A stretch of DNA of 64,000 nt from Saccharibacter sp. EH611 (GTDB taxonomy: Bacteria; Pseudomonadota; Alphaproteobacteria; Acetobacterales; Acetobacteraceae): positions 268,585 to 332,584 of the forward strand of contig NZ_WVHP01000002.1 in NCBI RefSeq assembly GCF_009834765.1. The letters run 5' to 3'. A model generated the notes under the pieces. It was not told the DNA's origin. It searched no databases and was given only the letters and a program-made list of their open reading frames with translations. Both the position numbers and the translations under genes were made by a program. This document shows, in pieces, positions 49,998 through 59,739 of the stretch. The stretch's first letter is position 1. Each line of letters starts with the position of its first letter.

Positions 49998-50570
49998 TTA
50001 ATACCTCACAAGGTCACGTGCTTTTCGTTGCATATCCTGCTCAATTTGTAACGCCGAACCTGCAAGAGTTTTTACATCCGCTGTACTTCCTTTCTTTTGT
50101 AAAATTTCTATTTTTTTATGATCATTTACAGAAAAATAATGTGATAATATTTGTAAAAAGGCACGATCAAAGGATCGACCATAAAGATGAGAAAGATGAT
50201 CCACTGATTGCTGATCTTTCACACTTAAAGAAGACGGAAGTTTTATATGTAAAGGTTGGATTAACTTCATGATCGCATCTTGATGCTTTTTATAAGAATC
50301 AGAAAGCTGACTTGAAAACTTCTTCACAAGGTCACGTTCGCTATGAGTTGGCACTAATGCCACTAATGTTTGGACGAAAAGAGCGTGCTCGTTCATCACT
50401 TGAATTGCTGGAAAATCCTCACTGCTTACAGGAGTGACAGCAGGACTAACCGGGCCCTTTGGAAGGGGGGGAGCTGGAGGGGCATCCGGAGCAAGTAGAG
50501 TATCACACCCTCCAAGCCCAAGCGTTAACATCACCCCACCTAACACACTAAACTTGGCCAGCTTTGTCAT
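49998..50570 (-). CDS. DUF4142-like lipoprotein
   Basis: The 190-residue protein has a lipoprotein signal ending at LGGC (Cys22). A proline-rich spacer follows (residues 28-48, encoded partly by a G7 run). The domain resembles DUF4142, with YGRSFDRAFLQILSHYFSVN followed by DVKTLAGSALQIEQDMQRKA. DUF4142 is a helical, ferritin-like predicted fold of unknown function found in envelope proteins. GAAGGAAG upstream of the ATG is a fair ribosome site. It is divergent from the DUF423 gene. Confidence 0.72.
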   Translation of the reverse strand: MTKLAKFSVLGGVMLTLGLGGCDTLLAPDAPPAPPLPKGPVSPAVTPVSSEDFPAIQVMNEHALFVQTLVALVPTHSERDLVKKFSSQLSDSYKKHQDAIMKLIQPLHIKLPSSLSVKDQQSVDHLSHLYGRSFDRAFLQILSHYFSVNDHKKIEILQKKGSTADVKTLAGSALQIEQDMQRKARDLVRY

Positions 50571-50620
50571 AAACTCTATTCTTCCTTCTCTCTTTGCGGC
50601 TCTTTTTACAAGGTGACCTT

Positions 50621-51067
50621 ATGCAGTCCTCTCACATGGATCGTCCCCCACCAGTACGTCCTCTTTTCTCACTCCATACCAGCCTTATGTTAAAAGCCTG
50701 TTTCGCAATAGCCGCTCTTATGAGTGGAAGCAGTGTTGCTCTCCAAGCTATGGCCGCCCATTTGCCGGAAGCTGCATTTTCCGCTCCTCATGGGCGTGAT
50801 ATGGTTCATATGGCAGCGAACATCGCTTTATGGCACGGGATTGCACTGTGCGCCCTCACAGTTGGAGCCCCCTATTTACACCCATTACGCACACATATTG
50901 CTTGTTTAGGGATGCTGCTCGGCACTCTTCTTTTTAGCATTTCGGTAACTCTGTATGGCCTTCACATAACAAGCAGCGCCCCGCCAGCTCCTTTTGGAGG
51001 TTCTCTCCTTATTTTGTCATGGCTATTAGCAGCCAGTGCTCCCTTTCAAGGCCGCTCCTCATCTTGA
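50621..51067 (+). CDS. DUF423 small membrane protein
   Basis: The 148-residue protein has four hydrophobic segments and the DUF423 pattern: LQAMAAHLPE, HMAANIALWHGIALCALTVG, and GMLLGTLLFSISVTLYGL with the following Pro/Gly-rich loop. The function of this family is unknown. ATG at 50621 is preferred because AAGG lies six to nine bases before it. An earlier in-frame start at 50594 adds nine residues. The 3' end overlaps the convergent neighbour by 22 bases. Confidence 0.8.
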   Translation: MQSSHMDRPPPVRPLFSLHTSLMLKACFAIAALMSGSSVALQAMAAHLPEAAFSAPHGRDMVHMAANIALWHGIALCALTVGAPYLHPLRTHIACLGMLLGTLLFSISVTLYGLHITSSAPPAPFGGSLLILSWLLAASAPFQGRSSS

Positions 51068-51381
51068 GAGTTCTTTTTCCAACGCGCCCATCCCCAGAGC
51101 ATCCCCATTTGTAGGGCAAAAGCGAGTAAAAAACAGACAATCACAATCGCACTCATGATCAGCTGTTCTCGCCCTAGTGCGCTCGTAATATGGAAAAGAA
51201 CATAAGCCCGCTGCCACAAAGCCGTCCCAGCCGCATGTTGCACCATATGTGATACTGGTGCGCAAAAACGCACAAGTGCCATAAACAATAATGTCAAACC
51301 AATAAGACCGGCTGTTCGCCCTAAGGTTGAAGCGACGCTCACTTCTTTCCTATTAGAAATCGTGTTTTCGTTACGAGCCAC
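51046..51381 (-). CDS. two-helix membrane protein of unknown function
   Basis: The protein of about 111 residues has two hydrophobic segments (residues about 23-40 and 78-100). The conserved-looking motif LWQRAYVLFHITSALGREQL lies between them, and the tail is charged. The start is taken as GTG at 51381 because AAGGGAG lies just before it; ATG at 51396 is the alternative. I do not recognise the family. Convergent overlap with the DUF423 gene is 22 bases. Confidence 0.6.
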   Translation of the reverse strand: MARNENTISNRKEVSVASTLGRTAGLIGLTLLFMALVRFCAPVSHMVQHAAGTALWQRAYVLFHITSALGREQLIMSAIVIVCFLLAFALQMGMLWGWARWKKNSQDEERP

Positions 51382-51483
51382 ACACTCTCCCTTCATTCAT
51401 CAAGCCCTCAGGTGCCTAGACCATAACGGGCATTCGGGTACATATGAATAGGGTGACACTCTATCCCTGACGATAAGGTTTTT

Positions 51484-51990
51484 ATGCGTTTTTTCTCTTT
51501 TGCCGCCCTCGCCGGCCTTACCACTCTCTTCGTGCAGCCAGCTCACGCTACATCTTCTGCCCCGCCTACTCTCCATAACAGCACGATAGAACCGACCGCA
51601 GCACCTTATCCTGACGCATCCCTTGCTCCCATCCAAGTCCGTGAAGCTTTCATCACTGCACGGAAAACACATCGTCGCGTTCTTCTCGATTTTGGCGCTA
51701 ATTGGTGCCCAGACTGTCGAATCCTCGCGGGTATTATGGCTTCGCCTGACGTTGCCCTTTGGCTAGAAAAAAACTTTGTCGTCGTTCCCATTAATGTTGA
51801 ACGCCTTACGGCCAATATGGACATCGCCCACAATTACAACGTTAACATTTCAGCTATACCAACCATGCTCATGCTGACCAGTGATGGTCGCCTTCTCAAT
51901 AAAGACGGAACCCTCTCCTTAGGCAATGCCCGCCGTATGTCTCCACAAGCCGTTGTTGATTTGATCGCCCAATGGAACGCGCGACCTTGA
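51484..51990 (+). CDS. exported thioredoxin-family protein
   Basis: A signal peptide (cleavage near AHA at residue 22) is followed by a thioredoxin fold. The redox motif is WCPDC (Cys75, Cys78), in the DsbD-C/thioredoxin_7 style (VLLDFGANWCPDCRIL). The cis-proline region is ISAIPTMLMLTSDG. The mature part has about 145 residues. It probably reduces or relays electrons to periplasmic disulfides; the partner is not visible. AAGG lies five to eight bases before the ATG. It is convergent with the aminotransferase gene. Confidence 0.88.
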   Translation: MRFFSFAALAGLTTLFVQPAHATSSAPPTLHNSTIEPTAAPYPDASLAPIQVREAFITARKTHRRVLLDFGANWCPDCRILAGIMASPDVALWLEKNFVVVPINVERLTANMDIAHNYNVNISAIPTMLMLTSDGRLLNKDGTLSLGNARRMSPQAVVDLIAQWNARP

Positions 51991-52011
51991 TCCTTATCAG
52001 CACTCTTAGCT

Positions 52012-53214
52012 TTATCGGATTCCCTGCACAAAGCGTTTAAGCCGCGTGCAGGCTTCCATAAGCTGTTCATCCGATGCAGCAAATGACAGGCGCACATGCG
52101 GCCCTAAACCAAACGCAGAACCTGGCACAACGGCTAAATGTTCTTCTTCCAGCAAAGCTTCTGCAAAAGCCACATCATTCTCCAACGCATAGCCTGCTGC
52201 TGAGCGCTTACCGATCAACGACTTAATCCCCGGATAAGCGTAGAAAGCCCCCTCAGGCATCGCACATGTCATCCCTGGGATCGCACGTAAGCTCTCAACA
52301 ACCTTATTGCGCCGCCGCTCATAGGTGGCTCGCATGACCTCAATCCCATCCATGCTGCCATATAACGCTGCCTTGGCACCGCCCTGCGCTAACGTGCAAA
52401 TGCCTGACGTTATATTGCCCTGCACTTTAACCATCGCCCGGATCAACGCTTCAGGCCCGTACGCAAACCCAACACGCCACCCCGTCATCGCATAGGCTTT
52501 GCTCACGCCATTGACGATAAGAATGCGATCCGCCAAATCCGGCGCTACTTGCGCTAAAGAAAGATGTTTCCGTCCATCAAAGGTAAGATGCTCATACATT
52601 TCATCACACATAATCAAAACATGCGGCGCAGCACGTAAAACCTCAGCAATGGCCTCAAGGTCTTTACGTTCTAAAATGGCCCCTGTCGGATTATTTGGAA
52701 AGTTGAGCACCAGCCAACGCGTTTTTGGCGTGATGGCTTGAGCGATATGGGCGGCGTCAGGCCGAAATCCATCCTCTTCACGGCACACGACGTCAACAGG
52801 CACACCGCCAAACATCCGCGCGATGAGAGGGTAGCTCACCCAATAAGGGGACGGAACAATCACCTCATCCCCTTCTTCCAACGACGCCATGAAGGCGTTG
52901 AAAATAACCTGTTTGCCACCATTGGAGACCATGAGCTGCGAGAGCTTTGCCTCCAGCCCATTATCGCGCTTAAACTTATACGCGATAGCTTCCAGCAGGT
53001 CTTTCTGTCCAACAATAGGTGGATACCCTGTGCGGCCCTCTTCTACTTCACCGATCGCCCCGGCTAACGCCTCAGCAGGTGATGGGAAATCAGGCTGTCC
53101 GAGTGCAAGCGAAAGCACAGGCTTCCCTTCAGCAGCAAGCTCACGCGCCCGTGTCGCCACGGCGATTGTGGCAGGTGCTGGAAGAGACGAAATCCGCGTT
53201 GCTGGACGAAACAT
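52012..53214 (-). CDS. class I aminotransferase (second of a tandem pair)
   Basis: This is a PLP-dependent fold-type I aminotransferase of 400 residues, aspartate aminotransferase subfamily Igamma in style. Its motifs are LALGQPDFPSPAEALAG, VSNGGKQVIFNAFMA, WLVLNFPNNPTGAILER, and VNGVSKAYAMTGWRVGFAYG with the Schiff-base lysine. ATG at 53214 overlaps the upstream aminotransferase stop (TGATG). It is paralogous to that gene. It closes the ffh-to-leuB gene row, so the two enzymes may serve amino-acid transamination linked to leucine synthesis. The substrate is not determined. Confidence 0.88.
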   Translation of the reverse strand: MFRPATRISSLPAPATIAVATRARELAAEGKPVLSLALGQPDFPSPAEALAGAIGEVEEGRTGYPPIVGQKDLLEAIAYKFKRDNGLEAKLSQLMVSNGGKQVIFNAFMASLEEGDEVIVPSPYWVSYPLIARMFGGVPVDVVCREEDGFRPDAAHIAQAITPKTRWLVLNFPNNPTGAILERKDLEAIAEVLRAAPHVLIMCDEMYEHLTFDGRKHLSLAQVAPDLADRILIVNGVSKAYAMTGWRVGFAYGPEALIRAMVKVQGNITSGICTLAQGGAKAALYGSMDGIEVMRATYERRRNKVVESLRAIPGMTCAMPEGAFYAYPGIKSLIGKRSAAGYALENDVAFAEALLEEEHLAVVPGSAFGLGPHVRLSFAASDEQLMEACTRLKRFVQGIR

Positions 53215-54416
53215 CACTGCACCCCTTCACAAAAACGACGAATACGCGCACATGCGTCAACCAAAAGCTCTGTGCTCGTCGCATAAGAGACACGGAAATA
53301 GCCCGGCATTAAAAACGCAGAACCATGCACAGCCGCAACGCCTGTTTCTTCCAACAAAGCTGTCACGAAGTCTTCATCCGTGGCCAACTGTGTCCCTTGA
53401 GGAGAAGAGCGCCCAAGGAGTTTCTTAACCGAAACAAAGACATAAAATGCCCCTTCTGGCCGCTGGCACTCCAACCCCGGAACAGAGGAGAGCGCCTCCA
53501 CAACTTGATCACGACGCCCTTGATATACAGACACCATCTCATCAATACAGTCCTGCGGCCCCGTCACCGCAGCCAAAGCTGCCGCTTGCGCAATCGAGCA
53601 CGCGTTGCTGGTACTTTGGCCTTGAAGCTTAATGAGCTGCTTCGTTAACTCAACAGGCGCCGCCGCAAAACCAATGCGCCATCCCGTCATCGCATAAGCT
53701 TTGCTCACGCCATTCATCGTTACGGTGCGCTCACGCAGACGCGGCTCAACCTGCACCATCGTTGATGACACACGTCCATCATAAATCAATTTGGCATAAA
53801 TATCGTCTGTCAGTAGCCAAACCTGTGGGTGCTCTAACAATACATCCGCCAACGCGCGCAATTCTTCCTGAGAATAGGCCGCCCCTGTCGGGTTGCATGG
53901 AGAGTTCAGCACAAGCCAGCGTGTCCGTGGCGTAATCGCCTGACGCAATTGCTCTGCTGTCAGTCGAAAACCCGTTGCTTCTTCAGTCGGGACAACAACA
54001 GGCGCTCCATCGGCCAAACGCACAATATCAGGATAAGACACCCATGCTGGCGCAGGAATGATCACCTCATCACCCGCATTGAGCGTCGCGGTCATCACAT
54101 TATAAATGACCTGCTTTCCCCCTGTGGAAACTGTGATCTCCTCAGGACAATAATCGAGACCAAAATCTTTATTGAGCCACGCAGCTACCGCTTTACGCAG
54201 CTCAATAGTACCTGCAACATCAGTATACTTCGTCTCGCCACGATTGATCGCCTCAATGGCCGCTTGTTTGACGAAATCTGGCGTATCAAAGTCCGGCTCA
54301 CCCGCGGAAAGACTGATAATGTCCCGCCCCTCAGCTTTCAAAGCGCGGGCCTTCTGGGTAATAGCAATCGTCTGGCTAGGTAAAATACGCCCCATACGGT
54401 CAGCACTTACGGCCAT
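53214..54416 (-). CDS. class I aminotransferase, probable aspartate aminotransferase
   Basis: The 400-residue PLP enzyme has LSAGEPDFDTPDFVKQAA, VSTGGKQVIYNVMTATLN and WLVLNSPCNPTGAAYS. The PLP-lysine segment is MNGVSKAYAMTGWRIGFAA. These are typical of the Rhizobium/Thermus-type aspartate (and prephenate) aminotransferases. ATG at 54416 has GGGAGAG as ribosome site; a start at 54431 would place that site inside the gene. It lies 61 bases after leuB and overlaps the next paralog by one base. Confidence 0.9.
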   Translation of the reverse strand: MAVSADRMGRILPSQTIAITQKARALKAEGRDIISLSAGEPDFDTPDFVKQAAIEAINRGETKYTDVAGTIELRKAVAAWLNKDFGLDYCPEEITVSTGGKQVIYNVMTATLNAGDEVIIPAPAWVSYPDIVRLADGAPVVVPTEEATGFRLTAEQLRQAITPRTRWLVLNSPCNPTGAAYSQEELRALADVLLEHPQVWLLTDDIYAKLIYDGRVSSTMVQVEPRLRERTVTMNGVSKAYAMTGWRIGFAAAPVELTKQLIKLQGQSTSNACSIAQAAALAAVTGPQDCIDEMVSVYQGRRDQVVEALSSVPGLECQRPEGAFYVFVSVKKLLGRSSPQGTQLATDEDFVTALLEETGVAAVHGSAFLMPGYFRVSYATSTELLVDACARIRRFCEGVQ

Positions 54417-54477
54417 ACTCGTCTCTCCCATAAGATGGCCCCGCCCCTTTTACAGCAAGGCGGGGCGTCAATCGCTG

Positions 54478-55587
54478 TTAAGCTTGCGCTGCCATTTTGC
54501 TCAATACAGCGTCACCCATCTGCTCCGTTGTTGCATGGGGCTCGCCTTCTCCGGCGATATCTGCTGTTCGCAATCCATCAACCAACACGCCAGAGACAGC
54601 ACGTTCAATCAACTCAGCCTCATCTGGACGGTTGAGCGAATACCGCAACAACATAGCTAAAGACAGAATTTGTGCGAGCGGGTTAGCAATCCCTCTGCCG
54701 GCAATATCCGGTGCACTGCCATGAATAGGCTCATACAACGCAGCACGCTTGCCATGCTCATTCTCCGCCCCCAGCGTTGCAGAAGGCAGCATACCGAGGG
54801 AGCCAGTCAGCATTGACGCGAGGTCAGACAACAGATCCCCGAACAAATTACCCGTCACCATCACATCAAACTGACGTGGATCACGCACAAGTTGCATCGC
54901 GCAATTATCAGCCAGCATGTGCGTCAACGTGACATCGGAATATTCAGCCTCATGAAGATCCGTCACAACCTCACGCCATAGCAAGCCACTTTCCATGACA
55001 TTGCCTTTTTCGATCGAGCACACACGCCCATCGCGCTGACGTGCCAGCTCAAACGCCACACGCGCTACGCGCTCAATCTCTGCGGTGGTATAAACTTCCG
55101 TATTTACACCGCGCTTCGTGCCGTCAGGCAGGGTTTCGATGCCGCGCGGCTCACCAAAATACACACCACCGACCGTTTCACGCACGATCATCAAATCCAG
55201 CCCACGCACCACTTCCGGCTTCAAGGCAGAAGCAGACAACAGCGCATCAAAGAGCTTAGCGGGACGTAAATTCGCGTATAATCCGAGCTCTTTCCGAAGA
55301 CGCAAAATCGCTACTTCTGGACGCTTATCAAATGGTGCGTCTTTCCACGCAGGATCCCCGACTGAACCGAACAAGACGGCATCCGCATCACGCGCTTGAG
55401 CGATCACCTCATCACGAATGGGCGTATCATGGGCTTTTAAAGAGGCTCCACCGACGAGCTCCTCTGTCAGCTCAACGTTAAGCCCGCGATGGTCACGCAA
55501 CCAATGCAGCACTTTAACAGCTTGCGCCATAATCTCAGGGCCAATGCCATCACCGGGCAGAAGCAGCAGTTGATGGGTATCGCTCAT
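54478..55587 (-). CDS. leuB: 3-isopropylmalate dehydrogenase
   Basis: LeuB oxidatively decarboxylates 3-isopropylmalate with NAD+. The 369 residues show [46 protein letters not shown] and the NAD region [23 protein letters not shown] at 55587 overlaps the leuD stop by four bases and has AGGGG upstream. A start at 55617 lies in leuD. Confidence 0.96.
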   Translation of the reverse strand: MSDTHQLLLLPGDGIGPEIMAQAVKVLHWLRDHRGLNVELTEELVGGASLKAHDTPIRDEVIAQARDADAVLFGSVGDPAWKDAPFDKRPEVAILRLRKELGLYANLRPAKLFDALLSASALKPEVVRGLDLMIVRETVGGVYFGEPRGIETLPDGTKRGVNTEVYTTAEIERVARVAFELARQRDGRVCSIEKGNVMESGLLWREVVTDLHEAEYSDVTLTHMLADNCAMQLVRDPRQFDVMVTGNLFGDLLSDLASMLTGSLGMLPSATLGAENEHGKRAALYEPIHGSAPDIAGRGIANPLAQILSLAMLLRYSLNRPDEAELIERAVSGVLVDGLRTADIAGEGEPHATTEQMGDAVLSKMAAQA

Positions 55588-56207
55588 GAGTTTTCCCCTT
55601 CCGTTGATGGGATCCATGCCCGGTTAGCGCGTTGTTCAAATTGCTCAATCTCCCCCTCACGCAGAAGGGTTTGAGAGATGTTATCAAGCCCTTCCAAGAG
55701 ATTGTGACGCCAGAACGGATCAACATCAAAAGGGATCGTTTCGCCATCAGGACGGATGATCTGTTGTTTTTCCAGATCAACCGTTAAACGCGCATTCTCC
55801 CCCTGACGCGCATCATCCATCAGCGTTTCACAAATGTCTAAGGGAAGACGGATGGGCAGCAGGCCGTTCTTAAAACAGTTACTGTGGAAGATATCGGCAA
55901 TGCTCGGTGCAATCACGCAGCGAATACCAAAATCTTGCAAGGCCCATGGCGCATGCTCACGCGAAGAACCGCATCCAAGATTATCCAAGGTAATTAAGAT
56001 GCCTGCTTTGCGGTACGCTGGCTTATTGAGAACAAAATCAGGTTTTTCATTCCCTTGCTCATCATAACGCTGATCAGCAAACAAATGCTTCCCAAGCCCC
56101 GTCCGCTGAATCGTCTTCAAAAAACGTGCCGGGATAATTTGGTCTGTATCAATATTCTCTTGTGGGAGCGGTGCTGCCACCGTCGTCAGACGTGTAAACT
56201 TTTCCAT
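55584..56207 (-). CDS. leuD: 3-isopropylmalate dehydratase small subunit
   Basis: LeuD is the swivel domain of isopropylmalate isomerase and works with LeuC. The 207 residues have [16 protein letters not shown] near the start, the substrate-recognition [18 protein letters not shown] and [21 protein letters not shown] at 56207 overlaps the leuC stop (TGATG). It is coupled to leuB on the other side. Confidence 0.96.
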   Translation of the reverse strand: MEKFTRLTTVAAPLPQENIDTDQIIPARFLKTIQRTGLGKHLFADQRYDEQGNEKPDFVLNKPAYRKAGILITLDNLGCGSSREHAPWALQDFGIRCVIAPSIADIFHSNCFKNGLLPIRLPLDICETLMDDARQGENARLTVDLEKQQIIRPDGETIPFDVDPFWRHNLLEGLDNISQTLLREGEIEQFEQRANRAWIPSTEGENS

Positions 56208-57634
56208 CACCGCGCTCCTTCCATCAGCTCACGCACATCACACAATGTTCCCGTCACAGCGGCTGCGGCTGCCATGCTAGGGGAACATAGATGTGTCCGC
56301 CCTTGCGGCCCTTGGCGTCCTTCAAAATTTCGGTTGGATGTCGATGCACAGCGTTGCTGTGTCTCAAGCTTATCGGGATTCATACCCAAACACATCGAAC
56401 AGCCTGCTTCGCGCCACTCAAACCCAGCATCACGGAAAATTTTATCAAGCCCTTCGGCTTCCGCCTGCTGTCGCACAAGCCCTGATCCCGGGACGACCAT
56501 CGCGCGCACGGAAGGCACCACTTTACGGTTCTGGACAATAGCAGCAGCGGCTCGCAAATCTTCAATGCGGCTATTGGTGCAAGAGCCAATAAAGACCGCA
56601 TCCACTGGCGTTCCAGCCAATTTCTGCCCTGCCTCAAGCCCCATATAACTCAACGTGCGGCGAATACGCTCTGCTTTTGCTGGGTCCGTCGTCTCATCCG
56701 GGCTGGGCACCAGCCCATCAATGGCCATCACATCTTCAGGGCTTGTTCCCCATGTCAATGACGGTTTGATCTCCGCAGCATCAAGGACGACTTCCTTGTC
56801 GTAATGTGCCCCGTCGTCAGAACGAAGACTCCGCCAATACGCCACAGCTTGCTCAAAGGCTTCCCCTTTTGGCGCATACGGGCGCCCTTTGACATACGCA
56901 AAGGTCGTCTCATCAGGAGCCACCATCCCGGCGCGAGCCCCAGCTTCAATCGACATATTGCACAGCGTCATCCGGCCTGCCATATCCAACGCACGCACGG
57001 CAGAACCGGCATACTCGATAACATAGCCCGTGCCACCTGCTGTCCCAGTGCGGCCAATGATCGCCAGCATAATATCTTTTGCCGTCACGCCCGGGCCAAT
57101 CTGGCCCTCAACACGGACAAGCATGTTCTTCGCACGCTTTTGCAACAATGTCTGTGTTGCAAGCACGTGCTCCACTTCAGACGTGCCAATACCAAAGGCC
57201 AAAGAGCCCAAGGCCCCATGCGTCGAAGTATGGCTATCCCCACACACAATGGTCATGCCCGGCAGGGAAATCCCCTGCTCTGGCCCTACCACGTGGGCAA
57301 TGCCCTGTTTCCGTGACAGAAGTGGAAAATACGGAACCCCAAATTCCTCAACATTACGCTCCAGCGTTTCAATCTGAAGACGACTCTGCTGATCTTTAAT
57401 CGGCAGCGAGCGATCTGAGGTCGGGACATTATGATCGGCTACAGCAAAAGTAGCCCCGGGACGCCGCACCGGGCGCCCCGCTGCCCGCAAGCCTTCAAAA
57501 GCCTGCGGGCTGGTCACCTCATGAAGAAGGTGACGGTCAATGTAGAGAAGGCACGTCCCGTCTTCGAGGGTAAGAACCACATGATCATCCCAGATTTTGT
57601 CATATAATGTTCTGGGAGAAGACGGTTTGTGCAT
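56207..57634 (-). CDS. leuC: 3-isopropylmalate dehydratase large subunit
   Basis: LeuC is the aconitase-like large subunit that holds the [4Fe-4S] cluster. The 475 residues carry the cluster cysteines Cys352 ([11 protein letters not shown]) and Cys412/Cys415 ([11 protein letters not shown]). They also have [21 protein letters not shown] and the [10 protein letters not shown] loop. It begins 15 bases after rplS, which puts leucine biosynthesis in the same row as the ribosome and SRP genes. Confidence 0.97.
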   Translation of the reverse strand: MHKPSSPRTLYDKIWDDHVVLTLEDGTCLLYIDRHLLHEVTSPQAFEGLRAAGRPVRRPGATFAVADHNVPTSDRSLPIKDQQSRLQIETLERNVEEFGVPYFPLLSRKQGIAHVVGPEQGISLPGMTIVCGDSHTSTHGALGSLAFGIGTSEVEHVLATQTLLQKRAKNMLVRVEGQIGPGVTAKDIMLAIIGRTGTAGGTGYVIEYAGSAVRALDMAGRMTLCNMSIEAGARAGMVAPDETTFAYVKGRPYAPKGEAFEQAVAYWRSLRSDDGAHYDKEVVLDAAEIKPSLTWGTSPEDVMAIDGLVPSPDETTDPAKAERIRRTLSYMGLEAGQKLAGTPVDAVFIGSCTNSRIEDLRAAAAIVQNRKVVPSVRAMVVPGSGLVRQQAEAEGLDKIFRDAGFEWREAGCSMCLGMNPDKLETQQRCASTSNRNFEGRQGPQGRTHLCSPSMAAAAAVTGTLCDVRELMEGAR

Positions 57635-57648
57635 TTCTCTATCTCCAG

Positions 57649-58041
57649 TTAGGACGCAGCCTTTTTGCTGCCTTTGTTAACATCACGCGGACGCTCAGCG
57701 ATACGTGCTGACTTACCAGAACGACCACGCAGGTAATATAGTTTCGCACGACGAACCTTACCGCGACGCACTACCTTAATCTCTGCGATCGTCGGTGAGA
57801 AGAGCGGGAACACACGTTCCACACCTTCACCGTTAGAAACCTTGCGCACAGTGAAGCTGCTACCCAATGCGCGGTTGCTACGAGAGATCACAACACCCTC
57901 GAAAACCTGAACACGCTCACGTGTCCCTTCAACAACGCGCACACCCACGCGAACCGTATCACCTGGAGCAAATTCCGGCACGCCGCGAATAGCGGAAAGA
58001 CGCTCCATCTCACGCGCCTCATACTGCTGAATAATGTTCAT
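57649..58041 (-). CDS. rplS: 50S ribosomal protein bL19
   Basis: bL19 sits at the 30S-50S interface. The 130-residue protein has the family core [26 protein letters not shown] and [15 protein letters not shown] (the first read as residues 24-50). It also has [17 protein letters not shown] at 58041 has AGGAG seven bases upstream. The C-terminus carries a short Lys/Ala tail. Confidence 0.97.
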   Translation of the reverse strand: MNIIQQYEAREMERLSAIRGVPEFAPGDTVRVGVRVVEGTRERVQVFEGVVISRSNRALGSSFTVRKVSNGEGVERVFPLFSPTIAEIKVVRRGKVRRAKLYYLRGRSGKSARIAERPRDVNKGSKKAAS

Positions 58042-58072
58042 GACCAAACTCCTGAAAAGAAACTCAACTACA

Positions 58073-58768
58073 TTAAGGTCGCTGTTCGTACGCCGCCCAT
58101 AAATCTGGGCGTTGCGCGCGCGTTACAGCGATGGATTTTTCATGACGCCAACGGGCAATATCCTGATGATGACCAGAAAGCAGAACCGACGGAACATCCC
58201 GCCCTTCCCACTCTGCTGGACGCGTATAGTGAGGATATTCAAGCAGGCCTTCAGAGAAACTCTCTTCCTCCCCACTATGAACAGACCCCATAACCCCGGG
58301 AAGAAGTCGAACACAGCCATCAAGGAGGGCTAGCGCGGGGATTTCTCCTCCCGAAAGCACAAAGTCTCCCATACAGAACTGCTCAACAGCGTGTTTTTCC
58401 AACACGCGCTCGTCCACTCCTTCAAAACGTCCACACAAAATGACGACTCCATCACCTTGCGAAAAACGCTCAATATCCTTTTGCTCTAACCGTTTACCGC
58501 GCGGCGTCGGATAGATCACCGGACATTGACGGGCGCCTCTTACATCAGACAGTGCATGATCTAATACGTCAGGACGCATCACCATACCTGCCCCACCCCC
58601 AAACGGCGTATCATCCAGAGCACGATGCCGACCACGCCCATAAGGGCGAAGGTCATGAGCCCGGCAAGACCACACATCATTCTCTAAAGCACGACCGGCT
58701 AAAGAATACCCCAACGGGCCGGGGAACATATCGGGAAAAAGCGTGAGAATATCAGCGTGCCAAGTCAT
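58073..58768 (-). CDS. trmD: tRNA (guanine(37)-N1)-methyltransferase
   Basis: TrmD methylates G37 of tRNAs reading CNN codons, which keeps the reading frame. It is 231 residues long with the SPOUT-fold trefoil knot. Visible motifs are [49 protein letters not shown] and the SAM-binding [20 protein letters not shown]. It overlaps rimM by four bases and precedes rplS. Confidence 0.96.
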   Translation of the reverse strand: MTWHADILTLFPDMFPGPLGYSLAGRALENDVWSCRAHDLRPYGRGRHRALDDTPFGGGAGMVMRPDVLDHALSDVRGARQCPVIYPTPRGKRLEQKDIERFSQGDGVVILCGRFEGVDERVLEKHAVEQFCMGDFVLSGGEIPALALLDGCVRLLPGVMGSVHSGEEESFSEGLLEYPHYTRPAEWEGRDVPSVLLSGHHQDIARWRHEKSIAVTRAQRPDLWAAYEQRP

Positions 58769-59307
58769 GAGCGTATCTTCACATCACCCGACAAATCACC
58801 TTCCACTTCAACCATTTCCGGCAATTCAACCACAAGACGATTCGCCTTACGGTCAATCTCCGGTACGCAGGCTAAAGTAAATGGAATAATCTGCCCGCTC
58901 TCTAGCTCAAGGCTCGTCCCCGCACCGTAATCATGCACTTTGGTCACAATACCAAGTCCCTCACCTGAAGAGGACACAGCCGCCATGCCAAGCAAATCGA
59001 CATGGTAAAACTCTTCCTCATCAGTCTCAGGCAAAGCATCACGGACAGCATACAGACGACGATTGACCAACTTCTCTGCTGCATTACGATCAGGCAAAGC
59101 CTGCCCATCAGCGCCAAGAAGTGCAGCAATCCCAGGGGCTTTCCAACGCACATGCCACTGCCCCCCATGCTCATCATGCAGCGCACCAATTTCTTCCACC
59201 ATGTCGGCAGTTTCTGTGGCTGGATGAAGACGCACGAGCCCCCGCACACCATGAGGTTTCCCAATGGTGGCAATCAGAACATCACGATCTGAAGGGTGGC
59301 GTGGCAA
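58765..59307 (-). CDS. rimM: ribosome maturation factor RimM
   Basis: RimM binds the 30S head and helps its assembly. The 180 residues have the N-terminal RimM domain ([30 protein letters not shown]) and the PRC-barrel ([39 protein letters not shown] shortened at residues 140-160). It lies between rpsP and trmD in the standard order, overlapping trmD by ATGA. Confidence 0.95.
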   Translation of the reverse strand: MPRHPSDRDVLIATIGKPHGVRGLVRLHPATETADMVEEIGALHDEHGGQWHVRWKAPGIAALLGADGQALPDRNAAEKLVNRRLYAVRDALPETDEEEFYHVDLLGMAAVSSSGEGLGIVTKVHDYGAGTSLELESGQIIPFTLACVPEIDRKANRLVVELPEMVEVEGDLSGDVKIRS

Positions 59308-59337
59308 AGGAAATTCTCCCGTTTAAACGTCAGTCAA

Positions 59338-59682
59338 TTAGGAAGCGGCTGCTTCAGCAGCGGCAGCAGCACGCTCCTGAGCCTTCTTCTTCGGTGCCGA
59401 TTTCTTGGGCTGGTCACGGAAAACAGGCTTTGGAGCCAGACCTGCATTACCAAGGAAGCGCGCAACACGATCTGTCGTCTGCACACCATTGGACAACCAG
59501 TGCTTGATGCGCTCTTCGTTCAAACGCACGCGCTCTTCATGGTCAGAAGGCAGCATTGGGTTATACGCACCGACCTTCTCCACAAAGCGACCATCACGTG
59601 GGCTGCGGCTATCAGCCACAACAATGTGATAGTACGGGCGCTTTTTGGAACCAGCGCGGGAAAGACGAATCTTCAGGCTCAT
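59338..59682 (-). CDS. rpsP: 30S ribosomal protein bS16
   Basis: bS16 is an early-binding 30S protein. The 114 residues start with the invariant [20 protein letters not shown], then [21 protein letters not shown]. The C-terminal tail is extended, rich in Lys and Ala ([20 protein letters not shown]), as in other alphaproteobacteria. It is 57 bases after ffh and 30 before rimM. Confidence 0.97.
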   Translation of the reverse strand: MSLKIRLSRAGSKKRPYYHIVVADSRSPRDGRFVEKVGAYNPMLPSDHEERVRLNEERIKHWLSNGVQTTDRVARFLGNAGLAPKPVFRDQPKKSAPKKKAQERAAAAAEAAAS

Positions 59683-59739
59683 ACGAACTCCTGCAAATTA
59701 AGAGAGTTAAACGTCAACAAACTTCGGCCAAGAGGACAC

